DNA of 64,000 nt from Paracentrotus lividus. Taxonomy: Eukaryota > Echinodermata > Echinoidea > Camarodonta > Echinidae. The DNA is taken from assembly GCA_940671915.1 (NCBI GenBank), contig CALNVZ010002100.1, positions 3,025,703-3,089,702 of the forward strand, given 5' to 3'. Under the pieces are notes generated by a model. The model was not told the DNA's origin and ran no database searches. It saw nothing but the letters and a program-made list of their open reading frames with translations. A program made the translations under genes and the position numbers. Shown here piece after piece: positions 48,405-59,756 of the stretch. Within the stretch, counting starts at the first letter, position 1, and each line of letters begins with the position of its first letter.

Positions 48405-50372
48405 GTAAGTATTTGATAATCGCTATAGAAACTTATTCAATTGTCAATAATTCTGAGTTTGAAAACAGAGATTAGACAGGGAACCCGACATCATTTCTGA
48501 GTGGCTGGCAAACCTGAGATGCGGTTGTCTCGCACTGCCCTGGATGAGGAGGTTATAGTAGATGTAGAGACTTATTCATGAGGCTCTCACCCTCTCTCTT
48601 CACACACGCACGCACGAACGCAAGCCAGCCGCAAGGCTCGGCTTCAACAGTCCCTTTACCAGAAATCAAATAACCTCAGCTACACACTAAGGTGTTTTCT
48701 CATGTTAACGATGTTGTCCCCGTTTTTCCAGCCGTTCCTTACGTTATTCAAGGTAGTTCTAGTTATTGGTGCCCCAAAGGAAAGGGTGAAGATTTTGGGT
48801 GGTAACCTTTTCTTGTGTCACCTGCATTTTGAATCAACAGGATTGAAATGAGAAATCATTTTGAGGACAGTTTTTGTTTTGGCAAAGTGAATTAGTGTTA
48901 GATCTTTAATCTACTACAGTTTTTGTTTATTTTTAATTCCCATATTATAGCTTTTATAAGGGTAGCTTACATGATTCAAACCTCTACCAACCTATATATT
49001 TTACTGACATTTCTTCTTTTTTACCCCTTTTGTGTTTGGCTTGTTTAGACACAATAACTATAATGCATTAATCAACCACCTTCTATTTATTGTCTCTCTA
49101 TTCTATTTCTCTGTATTCCTTCACTTTTTGGATGTCTTTGCCACCAAAGGTGTGGTAGATTTATTATGTCTTGGGACATTAAAATGTTGACAGTTATAAA
49201 TATCATTAAATTTCCTTGGGAAACAATAATTATTCTTAATACTCCAATATTAGTATAATTTTCTTGCTTTCCTTTCTTTTCTCTGTATTTTTCACAATTA
49301 TCTTCATTGTCAATTAAACTACCGAGCCAAACCTCCACGATTGAATAACAACATTACATTAGACAAAGGGAATAGGCAATGTAATATTATTTTGTTGATA
49401 CCGTCTTTCAAAAACAAATTCAAAACACTGCCAATAATTGTTTGCCCACTAATTTTCATCCCATTTGAAAGTATTGATTTTCTGCACGTGACTGAAATGC
49501 GTACTACAATCATATCAATCACATGCTGAAGTATCAACTTTTGTTGCTCGAAATATCTAGAGAAGAGATTTGTGGGGACCATATAATTGATTTTCTTGGA
49601 AGATCATTATTAGATACAAAATTGAACAAGAGAGTTGTGTGATAAGAATTACCACAATCATTTTGTATCCAAATGAAATTTGGATACAAAATACAACAGT
49701 CTGCATATGGTTAAACCCCTGGGATTTACCGGAACAACAAATATATTTACACCATTTTGATTTTAATGCTTTATAGGCATATGCATGTTTTATCAAGATT
49801 TATATTTGCTTTTATATTCACTTTTTAATTTCAGCAGTTATATGACATTGATGACTTTCAACATAGAAAGTCAATTTAACTACAGTATATCTAATTATGT
49901 TGTGGCTAAATTACTGTAATAAGTAAATTCCTCCTTTTAAAACATTACATTAGATATGAAAACCAAAATTTATTCTCATAGTTTAACCTTTTGAACTATT
50001 CCCTGCCACACCAACTCTATTATTATTTGATTTTTTGAAATGCAGAAAATGTGAAGCACTAAACAACAAAGCTACAAAGTGTACATGTATTGAAAACTTT
50101 ATCATTAGCTCTAATCTTAAATTTCAATCACGGAGAGAGTGTTCAATTCAACCACATAATTATCTCACCATATGATCTATCTAAAGTACTCAGACTTGCT
50201 GGTGGATTATAATAATATCCTCATTCAAATGCCTTCAATATGTTTGAACTGTAAAAGTTATTGTTTAATGCAGATTTTGTACAATAAAACAAGAACAAAT
50301 CTCTGATATTCTGTCATATTTTATTGTATTACATTTATGATTATGATTTTGTTTAGTCTTTTAGGGTAAGTC
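48405..50372. other. Unannotated AT-rich DNA
   Basis: 48480-48680 is less AT-rich and includes a CA/CG-rich stretch (CACACACGCACGCACGAACGC). The rest shows no gene. A perfect hairpin is listed separately at 49660-49692. Confidence 0.5.
49660..49692. repeat. 15-bp perfect hairpin
   Basis: ATTTTGTATCCAAAT and ATTTGGATACAAAAT are exact complements separated by GAA. ATTAGATACAAAATTGAACAAG near 49609 repeats part of one arm. No terminal duplication is seen. Confidence 0.8.
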
Positions 50373-50552
50373 GACTTACCAAAAGATAAAGCTGCAGCCC
50401 CTTGCATCAATATGGCACATCTGGATTGTATGCTGAATATGCAGATCCCCAATTATTCAATTGACTTAATAGGAGGGGCTTAGTACATCCGCTATAAAAC
50501 GCTGCTGTGTGGCTTTCATGCAGCGGGCTGCGGCTTTATCTTTTGGTAAGTC
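50373..50552. mobile_element. 180-bp inverted-repeat element, GACTTACCAAAAG ends
   Basis: The left arm GACTTACCAAAAGATAAAGC (continuing TGCAGCCC) pairs with the right arm, which ends in GGGCTGCGG then CTTTATCTTTTGGTAAGTC, with one mismatch in about 28 bp. The left boundary is itself palindromic (GGTAAGTC|GACTTACC). The interior contains CCGCTATAAAACGC, a TATA-like word. Target duplication is unclear. Confidence 0.7.
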
Positions 50553-50856
50553 ATCTAATGAATTTCACGATACTTAACATGGGTTTTCCCCCCATTAACA
50601 TGCAAAATAAAAGCCCATTCAAGGCAAAGCAGTGATCTTTTTAATCAAGAATTATTGTTATTGTAACAGATCATTACCCATTTCGACCATTTCATTTAAT
50701 CTATACTAATATTATTAAGTCCAAAGTTTAATACAGTGGAAAATTGGTTTGTTCGCATGTATAACAAAATGTGAACATGTCGCCGCTAAGCAACGCCAGT
50801 CGTAGCATATATGCAGGGTGAGGTATGTAAATGATGAAAGTGACCACCAGTCATAT

Positions 50857-50888
50857 CAGGCCCGTAACAAGGGGGGGGTTTGAATATG

Positions 50889-50948
<60 letters not shown>

Positions 50949-51273
50949 CATGGCGAGCAAAGGCCGCTTGACCAAAAAAAAAAAAAAAAAAAAAATAGAT
51001 TAAAAAAGAAAAAAAAGGGGGAAGATCATGTAAATAACGACCTTAGCGTACCCCTATCATGCCTATATAGCTAATATATGGTACTCTTCTCGATGGCCAA
51101 AACTTTTTGAACACCTACCCCCCGCCCCCCTTATCGCGCGGCCAGCAAAACGTGAAAAATTTCCATGTACCTTTTTGCTCGCTAGGTGTGAAGTGAAAAA
51201 ATTTCGATCTATACCTTTTGGTCCACTTTTGCACATTTCGAACCCTCCCGTAAAAATCCTAGTTACGGGCCTG
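50857..51273. mobile_element. Complete non-autonomous DNA transposon, CAGGCCCGTAAC ends
   Basis: CAGGCCCGTAAC at 50857 is mirrored exactly by GTTACGGGCCTG ending 51273. CATAT flanks both sides (50852-50856 and 51274-51278), a likely 5-bp target duplication. Subterminally both ends have G-rich DNA then a TTTGAA/TTCGAA word. The right 45 bp match the element ending at 586. It carries a 58-base C run and a long A run; no transposase. Superfamily unassigned. Confidence 0.8.
50890..50947. repeat. 58-base poly-C tract
   Basis: Fifty-eight consecutive C, followed shortly by about 22 A (from about 50974). The opposite strand is an uninterrupted G run able to form G-quadruplexes. Its length in the assembly is likely unreliable. 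Confidence 0.95.
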
Positions 51274-51375
51274 CATATCATATCTGCATGGTAGTAAGAG
51301 TATGTAAATGGTCAGAGTGACCACTGGTCAGTTGTAGCATATTGTGAGGATATTTAAATGGTCATATGCGGAGTC

Positions 51376-51810
51376 GGAGGGTGAGGGTTTGTAAATGGTC
51401 AGTTTGTCCAAAGTAGATTACTGTGCTCTAGATAGCTTGACCTGGTGGGAATAGCTGAATAAATTTTCATTTCATCCACGCTTTCGCTCCGACTTGACCT
51501 TGTCCTCCGATACTCCCTACCGGGGCTCATGCTCCTTTATACACCTTTCATATTCAAGAGGTTCAAATTGGACCCAAATGATAATGTTGTAGTATCCCCT
51601 TCTTACTTGTCTGGGCCCTGTTACTATAAACCGCTATCATAAATTATGACAGTTTTGTCATGATTTAAGTTGTAAATTATGATTGAAACTCCAGAATCAT
51701 GAGATAAATCTGTTGCTAGAGCTAGGAACTTTACGCCGAAAATCATGTGATGAAATCATGATATTACTCCCTTATCTTCATATAAATTTATGTCACAATA
51801 CATAATACAT
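51376..51810. other. Unannotated DNA, possible MITE end
   Basis: 51610-51780 starts GGGCCCTGTTACTATAAA and is rich in ATCATGAT/TTATGAT words, resembling one end of a foldback element. The other end may lie beyond the SINE (TTATGATTACATTATG at 52100). Unproven. Confidence 0.4.
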
Positions 51811-52094
51811 TAATAATAATAATATTAAGCATTTATAATGCGCCGTCTATCTAGTAAACTATTCAGAGGCGCAGCTAATATTATTACCCGGCTATAGCCA
51901 TAGCTGCCCTAATAAAGAGCGCTTTAAGCAATCGAGCAATTTCTTCCTACCGGTACCCATTTACCTTACTTGGGTCAAGTCTGGCAAATTGTAGATTAAT
52001 ATCTTGCCAAAGGACATTAGTGGAATGGACGGGATTCGAACTGTGTACCTTGTGATCGTCAGTCGGCCGACTTATCCACTCGACCACACCACCT
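51811..52094 (-). mobile_element. Full-length tRNA-derived SINE, minus strand
   Basis: On the minus strand the A-box TGGTCGAGTGG (52086-52076) and B-box GTTCGAATCCC (52041-52031) are well preserved. The body contains AAATGGGTACC and a 3' part GGGTAATAATA...GGCGCATTATAAATGC, ending in ATT repeats (51811-51826). ACATTA-like sequence lies at both sides, a possible short target duplication. It is one of two near-complete SINEs in the window. Confidence 0.85.
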
Positions 52095-52411
52095 CAACAT
52101 TATGATTACATTATGATGAACTGATTGCTTCAGCTTGTGCTACTTTTCAGAGGATTATACACCAATAAATAGTTAAATAAATAAATAAAATAAAAGTTTC
52201 TTACAACAGTGCCCCTGTATGTATTGATCACTTCTCAACACATTTTATGGAAAGCTGAAATACTAGTAGTACAGGAGCCTCTATGATGGAAAACACTAAT
52301 TTCCACTTCTTTGTGTTCTCACTATTTCATTGTAAAAGAAACATATTAGAGAAATAGGAAATCTAAAAGGAGCATTCTGAGTGGAAAAAAAAACATTAAA
52401 GATAGACTATA

Positions 52412-52869
52412 CAGCCTGTGTCAAAAAAAATGGTACAGTCTGGAAAAAAATTATTTAGGTATGAAATCTTCTCAAATGATATGCGTATGTGGTACCAACT
52501 TGAAACCAAAATATTCTTCTTGCTGATGAACTTTGTGTTGTATAAATTGCTTTTGTAAAACAAAAGTTATGCTAATTTATGTGCAGCGATGAGCTTATGA
52601 AAATTACACACATCTATTGTTTCAATGTGCTGAATCCATGGCTATTATGTGCAAAACCCATAGATAAGCATGCGCAAAGTACATTTTTTCTTGATTATAG
52701 AAAACTGATCATATCTCAAGATCTACAGCACCAAATGGGATGAAAAAAATTGCAGAAGAAAGCCTGATTTTCCTTCTTTATGAAAATATCATACACGTTT
52801 AGAATGTGATTAATTTTCATACTTTAAAAAAATGTTTTTCAACTGTACCATTTTATTTGACACAGACTG
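52412..52869. mobile_element. TA-flanked Tc1/mariner-like MITE, CAG(C/T)CTGTGTCAAA ends
   Basis: CAGCCTGTGTCAAAAAAAAT at 52412 pairs with ATTTTATTTGACACAGACTG ending 52869, continuing inwards with GGTACAGT/ACTGTACC. TA lies on both sides (52410-52411 and 52870-52871). The interior, including ATATCTCAAGATCTACAGC, shows no transposase frame. CAG ends with TA duplication fit the Tc1/mariner group. Confidence 0.85.
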
Positions 52870-52871
52870 TA

Positions 52872-53275
52872 CACTGGTCACTTTATATATTAGTGGTGTC
52901 ATCTTATATTTTGTATGAATCACACCATCTACCAGCATTTTTCTCTGCATATAAAAAACTAACTGTAAATATGAAAGTGGTCATACATACCCTTATCTGT
53001 AAGAATACATCTTGATTGATATATTCTGTGTATTCTGACTGTTGATTATTGTAGATAGTTTTGATTGTTTACCTCCGTGGCATAAATTGGAGAAAACGGA
53101 TAATAGAATATAAATTACAAATGAATTATTTATTAGTAAGGTTGAGGTACATTAGATAGCTGAAGTACTATTTTTTATAGATAACATCTTTTGGTTGTCG
53201 TTGTTATTTGTTACATTTCATTCCAAATATCAATCTTAGTGAGATGTGAGCATACTCTTATTCAGTTGAGCTCAC
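52872..53275. other. Unannotated AT-rich DNA
   Basis: No repeat or gene recognised; the LINE 3' fragment begins near its right edge. Confidence 0.5.
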
Positions 53276-53560
53276 TAGGACAGAACCTTCACTGTAACAG
53301 CCTCTAAATATTGGATTAGACTGCCATTTTTTATCAGGCAGTCACTGTCTATCACTTCTTTCAAAAAAGATCTCAAAACCTTCTTCTTTTTTTTGTAACC
53401 CTGACTTCTACAATTCTGTATATTTGTAATATTATAATTGTTTGTTTTCCTCCCATTTCCTTGATTGTGCTTTGAGCCACTATGGGAATAGTGCATTATA
53501 AATTATTAATAATATTATTATTGTTATCCTTATCATTATTATTATTATTATCATTAATCG
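53276..53560 (+). pseudogene. 3' end of a LINE with SINE-like tail
   Basis: The frame 53279-53398 reads DRTFTVTASKYWIRLPFFIR then QSLSITSFKKDLKTFF and a stop. This matches the conserved C-terminus of CR1/L2-type LINE polyproteins (R.F...A...WN.LP..IR.S.S...FK..LKT.LF). The 3' UTR ends TGTGCTTTGAGCCACTATGG-GAATAGTGCATTATAAAT and ATT repeats, nearly the same 3' end as the SINE tail at 63538. It is strongly 5'-truncated; no RT core is present. Confidence 0.75.
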
Positions 53561-54630
53561 TTATTTTGTATTTTAAATCAATCTTGTCAACTGTTTGATC
53601 TCTCTCATAATATAATGTTAAATACATATATTGGTAAATACTATTATTCAATTTTCATTAATTTTATACCTTGTATTTAATCAAACATTATGGGATTTAC
53701 AAAGGCAGCTTTTCTTCTCATGCTTTGTAAATGTCAATCAACAGACCCGCAATTAGTTTTATAATTTCTCTATATGTACTAAAATAATGAAATGAAACTA
53801 AAATTGATATCATTGAGGTTAGCCCTTCTAATATGAATACCATCCTATTAGTCAGTATGTACTGATTTTTTTATATACACCAATTCTATACGTTTCTATA
53901 CATGGACATTGAAATAAATAAGAAAAGGTCAGTCATTCCCAAGACTTTAATGAGTCATTAAATTCTCATAGAGCGTGAAAAACATCACATCTACTGGATT
54001 TTATACCAATTCAATTCCCTCCTCTGTATAATAATTCTCACTCCGGTTGCGGGTGGACGATGAAAATCGTTGAAGCATGAAAGTAAATTGCCCTGCACTC
54101 GCTGTCCCAGACCGTCTGGGGCATCTGTGATAATCGGATGTTTTTATAGTGGATTGCTCTCCTTACTTAATGCTGCGGTCAAAATCCGTCTGAGCTCTGT
54201 AAAGAAAATAAAAAGGCAGAGAGAAGGCTTGGGACAGGGTAACGAAATCATAAAATATTGATCAGCGCGATCCACTTTAAACCCAGAATCATCCAAGCAG
54301 ATGTATAAATTGCATTAGTTGTTGCTATTTTAGTACCAAGCTTTTTGCAGTATGCTGAATGCATTCAAGAATGAAAAAGGGTGAGGGTTAAGATTAGAGT
54401 ATATCGTCTACCACTATTTATTTGATATTTTTTGAGATATTTAAATTGAAAACAAAATCTGAAAATATATACGGAAATATCCTCCAGTTATTCTATCGTT
54501 TTAAGTAGTCCAGCTTAAAAATGAATCAACTTTAAAAACAAGAAACAGATAGTACTTCATAGGGTAACATACTCATGTTGACATGGTTTTTCTTGCATTG
54601 TGCTTTACAATATTTTATATATTTCCCAAT
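53561..54630. other. Unannotated DNA
   Basis: ATT-rich at the left from the LINE tail. 54040-54200 has more even composition (TGTCCCAGACCGTCTGGGGCA forms a small hairpin) but no identifiable gene. Confidence 0.5.
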
Positions 54631-54893
54631 GGCCCGAATTCACAAAGGAGGATTCTGCAAAACCCACGGATCCGTGGATCCGTGGGTTTTTTAATCGACG
54701 GCTCCACAAATCCACCAGTTTATGATTCACCAACAGTTGACCCAAATTATGACTTATTATGATGCTTTGGATCTGTGGATTCAGTCGAGTCCACCTTTGT
54801 GAATACCAAATTGAAAATCCTAGGTCCAACCCTAGGTTAAACCTAGGGTTGAAACCATGGATTTTGCAGAATCCACCTTTGTGAATTCGGGCC
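54631..54893. mobile_element. Harbinger-like MITE, GGCCCGAATTCACAAAGG ends
   Basis: GGCCCGAATTCACAAAGG at 54631 pairs with CCTTTGTGAATTCGGGCC ending 54893 (one base differs), and the pairing continues with GATTCTGCAAAA/TTTTGCAGAATCC. AAT flanks both sides (54628-54630 and 54894-54896), a 3-bp duplication as in PIF/Harbinger elements. Internal palindromes include CCACGGATCCGTGG and AACCCTAGGTTAAACCTAGG. Confidence 0.85.
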
Positions 54894-54896
54894 AAT

Positions 54897-55722
54897 GTGT
54901 TTTAAATAAATAGAAAAACTACTTTTAAAAGGTCATGATTGTTAATAGTAAGTGGATTTATCTTGAGAGTGAACAAGAGAAAGCACTTGTCCATCAACCT
55001 TCCTACATCTATTGATTAGTCCTATATCTAGAGGCTGTGTCCTTTCTACTGCCAGATAATCCCCTACAAGGTGGTGTCTTAATACCCATTCTGAATATTC
55101 ATTGAGTAGACATGCCTCTAGCTAGGGGTCCATTATAATCAGTGATGACACTTTCAAGTTCACCCACTCTAGGGTAATAGTTGGCCTTTAAAGTGAAATT
55201 ATTGTCTGGTCATAAGATTGAAACGTGGAAGACACTGTCTAATAGTGTTTGGGAATATCGATAATAGTTTATGTAAGCATTGTTGTGTGCTGTGAGGTTT
55301 TGGAATTGCCAAAATGATAAGAAATTAACCTACTTTTGCTTAAAATCACATGCATTTACACAGAAATGCATTCATGGGACAACACAAAATGTTTGGCCCC
55401 TAACATTTCAGCTGTTTGTGTATATTCTATGTCATATTATGACTATCGGGGCAGTTTGAAGAGCAATCCCTTACAGTAGACCTTTTTACTGTAATATTCT
55501 TCCTAAATGGCATTAAAATAACAGGAAAGCTAACAATAATTGTCTTCATCTTTCCCACTACACTAGATTCCCTTTAAATTGAGCCAAATGTGTTGGCAAT
55601 AGTTTCATATCTCATGTAGATCCATATTATAAGTCTTCAAATTGCCCCTTTTTAGAAATATGCAGCTTTCATAAAGTTTTTGCAGGAAAAATAGTGATAA
55701 AATGTGATGTAGTCATTTACAC
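54897..55722. other. Unannotated DNA
   Basis: Plain AT-rich sequence; no gene, repeat or strong motif seen. Confidence 0.5.
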
Positions 55723-56068
55723 AAGTGTTGTAGTCGAGTGGTCTAATCACTTGACTGGGGATGTGAAGGACATGGGTTCGATCCCCGGCATGGCACTTAT
55801 TTCCTAGACGAGGCATTTTACATTGCTTTTCCCTACCAAGGTGTCAATGGGTACCTTGTAGAAATGGATTGAGTGTGTCTTAATGGCTGTCATGATACAG
55901 AAAGGATCATTTTGAGATTGAACAGGTGTAAGAAAGATATACAAGCATTCAATGACTTGGGTAACAATAATTGTAAAGTGCTAAAGAGATGAAATTGTTT
56001 CATATTAGGTGCTATATATATATATATATCAATTTTTGTTATTATTATTCTTATTATTATTATCAATC
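55723..56068 (+). mobile_element. Full-length tRNA-derived SINE, plus strand
   Basis: A-box TAGTCGAGTGG (55731-55741) and B-box GGTTCGATCC (55775-55784) are near consensus. The body continues CCGGCATGGCACTTATTTCC, GGTGTCAATGGGTACCTTG and GTGTCTTAATGGCTGTC, then GTAAAGTGCTAAAGAGATG, a short TA repeat and ATT repeats to about 56068. The preserved promoter boxes suggest a fairly young copy. It belongs to a sister subfamily of the SINE at 51811. Confidence 0.85.
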
Positions 56069-57240
56069 TCAAGCTAATAAATATCAACTCTTGTCATGTG
56101 ATCTCAAGTATATATCAAGGTATATATATCATATTTATCAATTTTCAATGATGATGGTCTTTTCGGATTCATTCAAATTTTCTTTGTTTATACCATGGAA
56201 TGTTGTATTTTGATGATGTCACGTAGTGTTTGCACACGAGACGAAATAGATTGGGTTCAAATGACAAGAATGAATATTCATGTTTAATATGCTTAAGGCT
56301 TTGCTCAATGGGCATAGCCTAAACCATATTCCGTTCTTTGGTAGTTGATCAAAATTATTCAGTAACATGATAGGGTCGTACATTGACTGGATTGTCATTC
56401 AAAGGGGATCTAGCGCCTTGAGATAACCCTGTAGGTTATAGCATCTTCTCTCTATGACCACTCCATCTCATTTGCTATGAACCTGAAGAGATACTACAAC
56501 TGTCTGAAGGAAATGTCTGTCAATGGTCTTGTATGCCTGAATTTTCATTCTTATCAGGTTACCCTTCGAAAGTTTAACCAGGGGTAAAAACACTTGTTTA
56601 AGGTACATATCGGCAATGAGTTGACTAAGTACACGATTTACATTATGCTGAATAAAACAATATAATATAGATGTCTCTATAAAAAAAAGAAATGTTATCC
56701 AATTACATTTTTTTTTAAGTAGAGAGGCTGAGCCGAAAGTGGGGGGCGGAACATCTATCTCTCTCTCTCTCTTCTCTCTTTCAACCCTCCCCTTCTTTTT
56801 GCCTCCCTTCCTCATTCCATCTCTCTCTCTCCCTCTCTTTCTATTTCTCCCTGCCTCCCCTCAGTCATGAAAGTCTGCCCCCTTTCATTAAATCATGTCT
56901 GGGTCTGATCAGCATATAAATTTTCCCAAATCATGTCACGTACAGCATATATTAACAGGTTTTCTCAGAAACAATCATTAATGAGTGTAGCTCGTAAATA
57001 ATTTCATTTCATCAAGTAGTTTTTTCTAATCGTATAGTATTCATAGATTAGACAAGGGTGTTGAAATCGAAGCCAGTCAGGTGGGAGTCAGAACCGTACC
57101 CAATTGTGCATGACTTCTCGGTATCTGCCTTTTCCTCTAATTGAGAACGCATCGTGCCCTACATTGTAATTCAACTAGTTTAATGAGCAGCCAGAGCCGT
57201 CTCATCCTTTTTGTTAACGTATCCCTTGATCTTTTTTGTT
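56069..57240. other. Unannotated DNA
   Basis: 56750-56860 is CT-rich. ATCAAGGTATATATATC near 56107-56130 is simple repeat. No gene recognised. Confidence 0.5.
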
Positions 57241-57279
57241 TATCTCTCTCTCTCTTCTTCTCTCTCCTTCTCTCTCTCT

Positions 57280-57323
<44 letters not shown>

Positions 57324-57325
57324 TT
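57241..57325. repeat. (CT)n microsatellite
   Basis: About 80 bp of CTCTCT with occasional TT/CC. It gives S/L-rich frames on one strand and R/E-rich frames on the other, neither a gene. Confidence 0.95.
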
Positions 57326-57340
57326 CCTGTCATTTTTTCC

Positions 57341-58234
57341 CTTTATGTCCATATGTCCAGCCCTCCTGTATGAAAGTTTTTGTTTTTTTCCTGGTAAGAT
57401 TTCATATAGTTGGATCAATATAGTTTACATTATTATCACGAATGACAAACATGTTTTCTGGGAAATGTGCCGTTTGATAAGGGTTTCTGCAATCTCAAAA
57501 TTGATGTTTTCTGTGAATCTGGTATGAGTAGATCGCAACAATGTTATTGTCTTCCAAAGAGTTTTATACTCCCTTGACAATTATAATGATAAATGAGTAA
57601 TTCGTGATAATCTCCGCCCTTATCGTTTCTAAATAAAGGTTTTAGTGTTTCCCATTATTTCCATATTTAGCATCAATGGCCGCTGTTCTCTCGAAAGAGG
57701 TGATATATTTTGTGGAGATGGAAAATTTTTACTGAGAAACACTAACAAGGGACCAAAATTCTGAGTGATTTTGATAACCATGGCAGTTACTCTGACTCTT
57801 TATGTCCAGTTCTCATTTATGAACATCTTTGTTTTATTTTTTTCTTGATAAGAATTCATAAAGAACTATATGACTTTAGATCAGTATAGTTTACATTATT
57901 GTCACAAACGACAACCATGTTTTCTCAGAAGTGTGCAGTTCTGCAATCACAAAATTGATATTTTCTGTGAATCTTGTACTAGTAGATTGTTACAATGTTA
58001 TTGTCTTCCAAAGAGTTTTCTACTCCCTTGACAAGTATAATGAAAAATGAGTAATTCTTGATTATCCCTGCCCTTATCGTTTCCCAAAAAAAAAAGGATT
58101 ATTTCTATATCTAGCACAGGTAAGCTGCTGTTTTCTCAAAAGATGTGATATACTTTGCAGAAATGGAAAAATTTACTGAGAAATACTAACAAGGGACCAA
58201 TATTCTGAGTGATGTTGTTAACCATGGCAATTAC
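57341..58234. repeat. Old tandem duplication of a ~450-bp segment
   Basis: 57341-57796 and 57797-58234 align end to end. Both run CTTTATGTCC, CAGTATAGTTTACATTATT (ATCAATATAG in copy one), ATGTTATTGTCTTCCAAAGA, CTCCCTTGACAA-TATAATGA, ACTAACAAGGGACCAA, and ACCATGGCA-TTAC. By eye they differ by about 15% plus indels. No frame is conserved between copies. Confidence 0.85.
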
Positions 58235-59497
58235 CATGAAAAAGAATCCGTTTTCATGGACGACAGTAATAGGGGTAATGATAGTACTTAGTGCTTGTGT
58301 TCATACATGTAGGTTAATGATTAGTTTCTGCCTGATGCACTGAATGAATTCAATGAAACTGAAATTCCAGGAATCTATCAAAATACCATCTTTATTTTCA
58401 AGTTTTGGCACCAAAGAATTAAATTCTGTTCATTCTTAATTGATCAAACCATTTTGGCATTAGTATGAAGGAAAACACAGTCATTAAAACTGAGGATTTT
58501 TTTAAAATATGAGTCTAGTATTTTTCCCTCTCTTTTACTTGTTATTTACTACCCTGTTTAAAAATATTCTTTTTGTTTTCTTCTTACATGTCATCTCTCT
58601 TCTTTAGATTTTGTCTGTTCGGTATATTAATTTGCTTTTGTTTTTGTTTGATTTTGTTTCTTTCTTTATCTTTTTGTATTTTACTTTTCTCTATGTTTTT
58701 TCATTAAACATAGGCGGCCTCTTGAATATTAACACAAATTATGTGACATTTAAGAAGGTAATTCAATTATTGATTTGAGAAAGGATATTTTAACTCACTA
58801 CTTCTTTTGAGTTTTTTTACTTCTATTTATTCATTTATTTGTTTTGGTTTTTTTTTTGTAGATATTCAATTATTTAAAGATTGAGGAATAAAAAAGTATT
58901 GAGATAATCAGACATTTATATACAGTGGTCAATGGTAAAATGTAGATACAAACCAAAAAGGGGAAATTGAAGTTGACCACAAATATTTTCTATTCTTTTG
59001 AAATTCACATTTCTTCATCACCATGAATTTATCTAAGATTAATTCAATAAAAACCCACATGGTGTTTTCTTTTAAACATCATTGCTATTCCTCACCTATT
59101 TGTGGATAAAATCCGAGTACTTATAAATGATTGATCAAAATCAACAATGAAAAGGCTGTATATTTTGCGGCCTGCTATTAAGAGCTTGGCATATATTGTT
59201 CTTGGAATTTCGCTTCCCATGTGCAGTCAATTCAAAGTTAACGCTCAGGTTATGAGAGATTAGTTTTCTAAAAAGCTGCACTTTGTTTTTACATGTATTT
59301 GCCTAATGATAGAGTAATGCAATATATTGTTAATGTATAGTGTGATCAAATGTTGGGCATGACGTGTGACTTATTGATATTGTATTTTCATTTGTTTGCA
59401 TATTTTATCTCATTCTGAATTGACAGCGATTATTTCCAAGCCCCATCCCTATGTCTCTCTCTTTATTAATTATTTTTTACCTTGCCTCACATTTTTG
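58235..59497. other. Unannotated AT-rich DNA
   Basis: Poly-T and TTTG-rich runs near 58600-58700 and 58830-58860; no gene recognised. Confidence 0.5.
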
Positions 59498-59508
59498 ATG
59501 CATCACAT

Positions 59509-59756
59509 GAAAATGAGAGACAAGTCGCAGAGCAAATTCAGCAAAGGGTCAAAGAAATTGGTAAAGTAATAATAATTTTCTAATTTTGGGGAAAGTATTT
59601 TTTTGATTTTCTGAATCTTTAATGTTTCATGTGTGCTCTATAAAAAAATTGAGCAAAAAAATTTTTTTTTTAAAGATAAAGTGAAACTTATAAGAATTTA
59701 TTTGCCAATAATTATGTTGGAGTCTTTTCTGGCGACTTGTCTCTCATTTTGATGTA
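59509..59756. mobile_element. MITE with 9-11 bp target duplication
   Basis: GAAAATGAGAGACAAGTCGC at 59509 is mirrored by GCGACTTGTCTCTCATTTT at 59732-59750, followed by GATGTA. The direct repeat ATGCATCACAT flanks it at 59498-59508 and 59757-59767. A duplication of this length fits Mutator-like (about 9 bp) or hAT (8 bp) elements. The AT-rich 200-bp middle codes for nothing. Confidence 0.75.

Larger units (their letters stand above)
50798..51375. repeat. ~55-60 bp minisatellite interrupted by a transposon
   Basis: The pattern CAGTCGTAGCATAT..TGCAGGGTGAGGTATGTAAATG-TGAAAGTGACCA occurs about three times: from 50798, from 50850 (resuming at 51274 after the insertion, with GTATGTAAATGGTCAGAGTGACCA), and from 51325 (GTTGTAGCATATTGTGAGGATATTTAAATGGTC). 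A further partial GGTTTGTAAATGGTCAGT follows near 51387. Confidence 0.6.

Noticed and set aside
50880-51074. Poly-proline open frame
   Set aside because: It is the 58-base C run inside a transposon.
55723-55800. Possible functional tRNA gene (good A- and B-boxes)
   Set aside because: The acceptor stem does not pair and the sequence continues into a SINE body and ATT tail, so it is a tRNA-derived retroposon head.
57137-57527. Open frames on both strands (R/E-rich and S/L-rich)
   Set aside because: By-products of the (CT)n microsatellite at 57241-57325.
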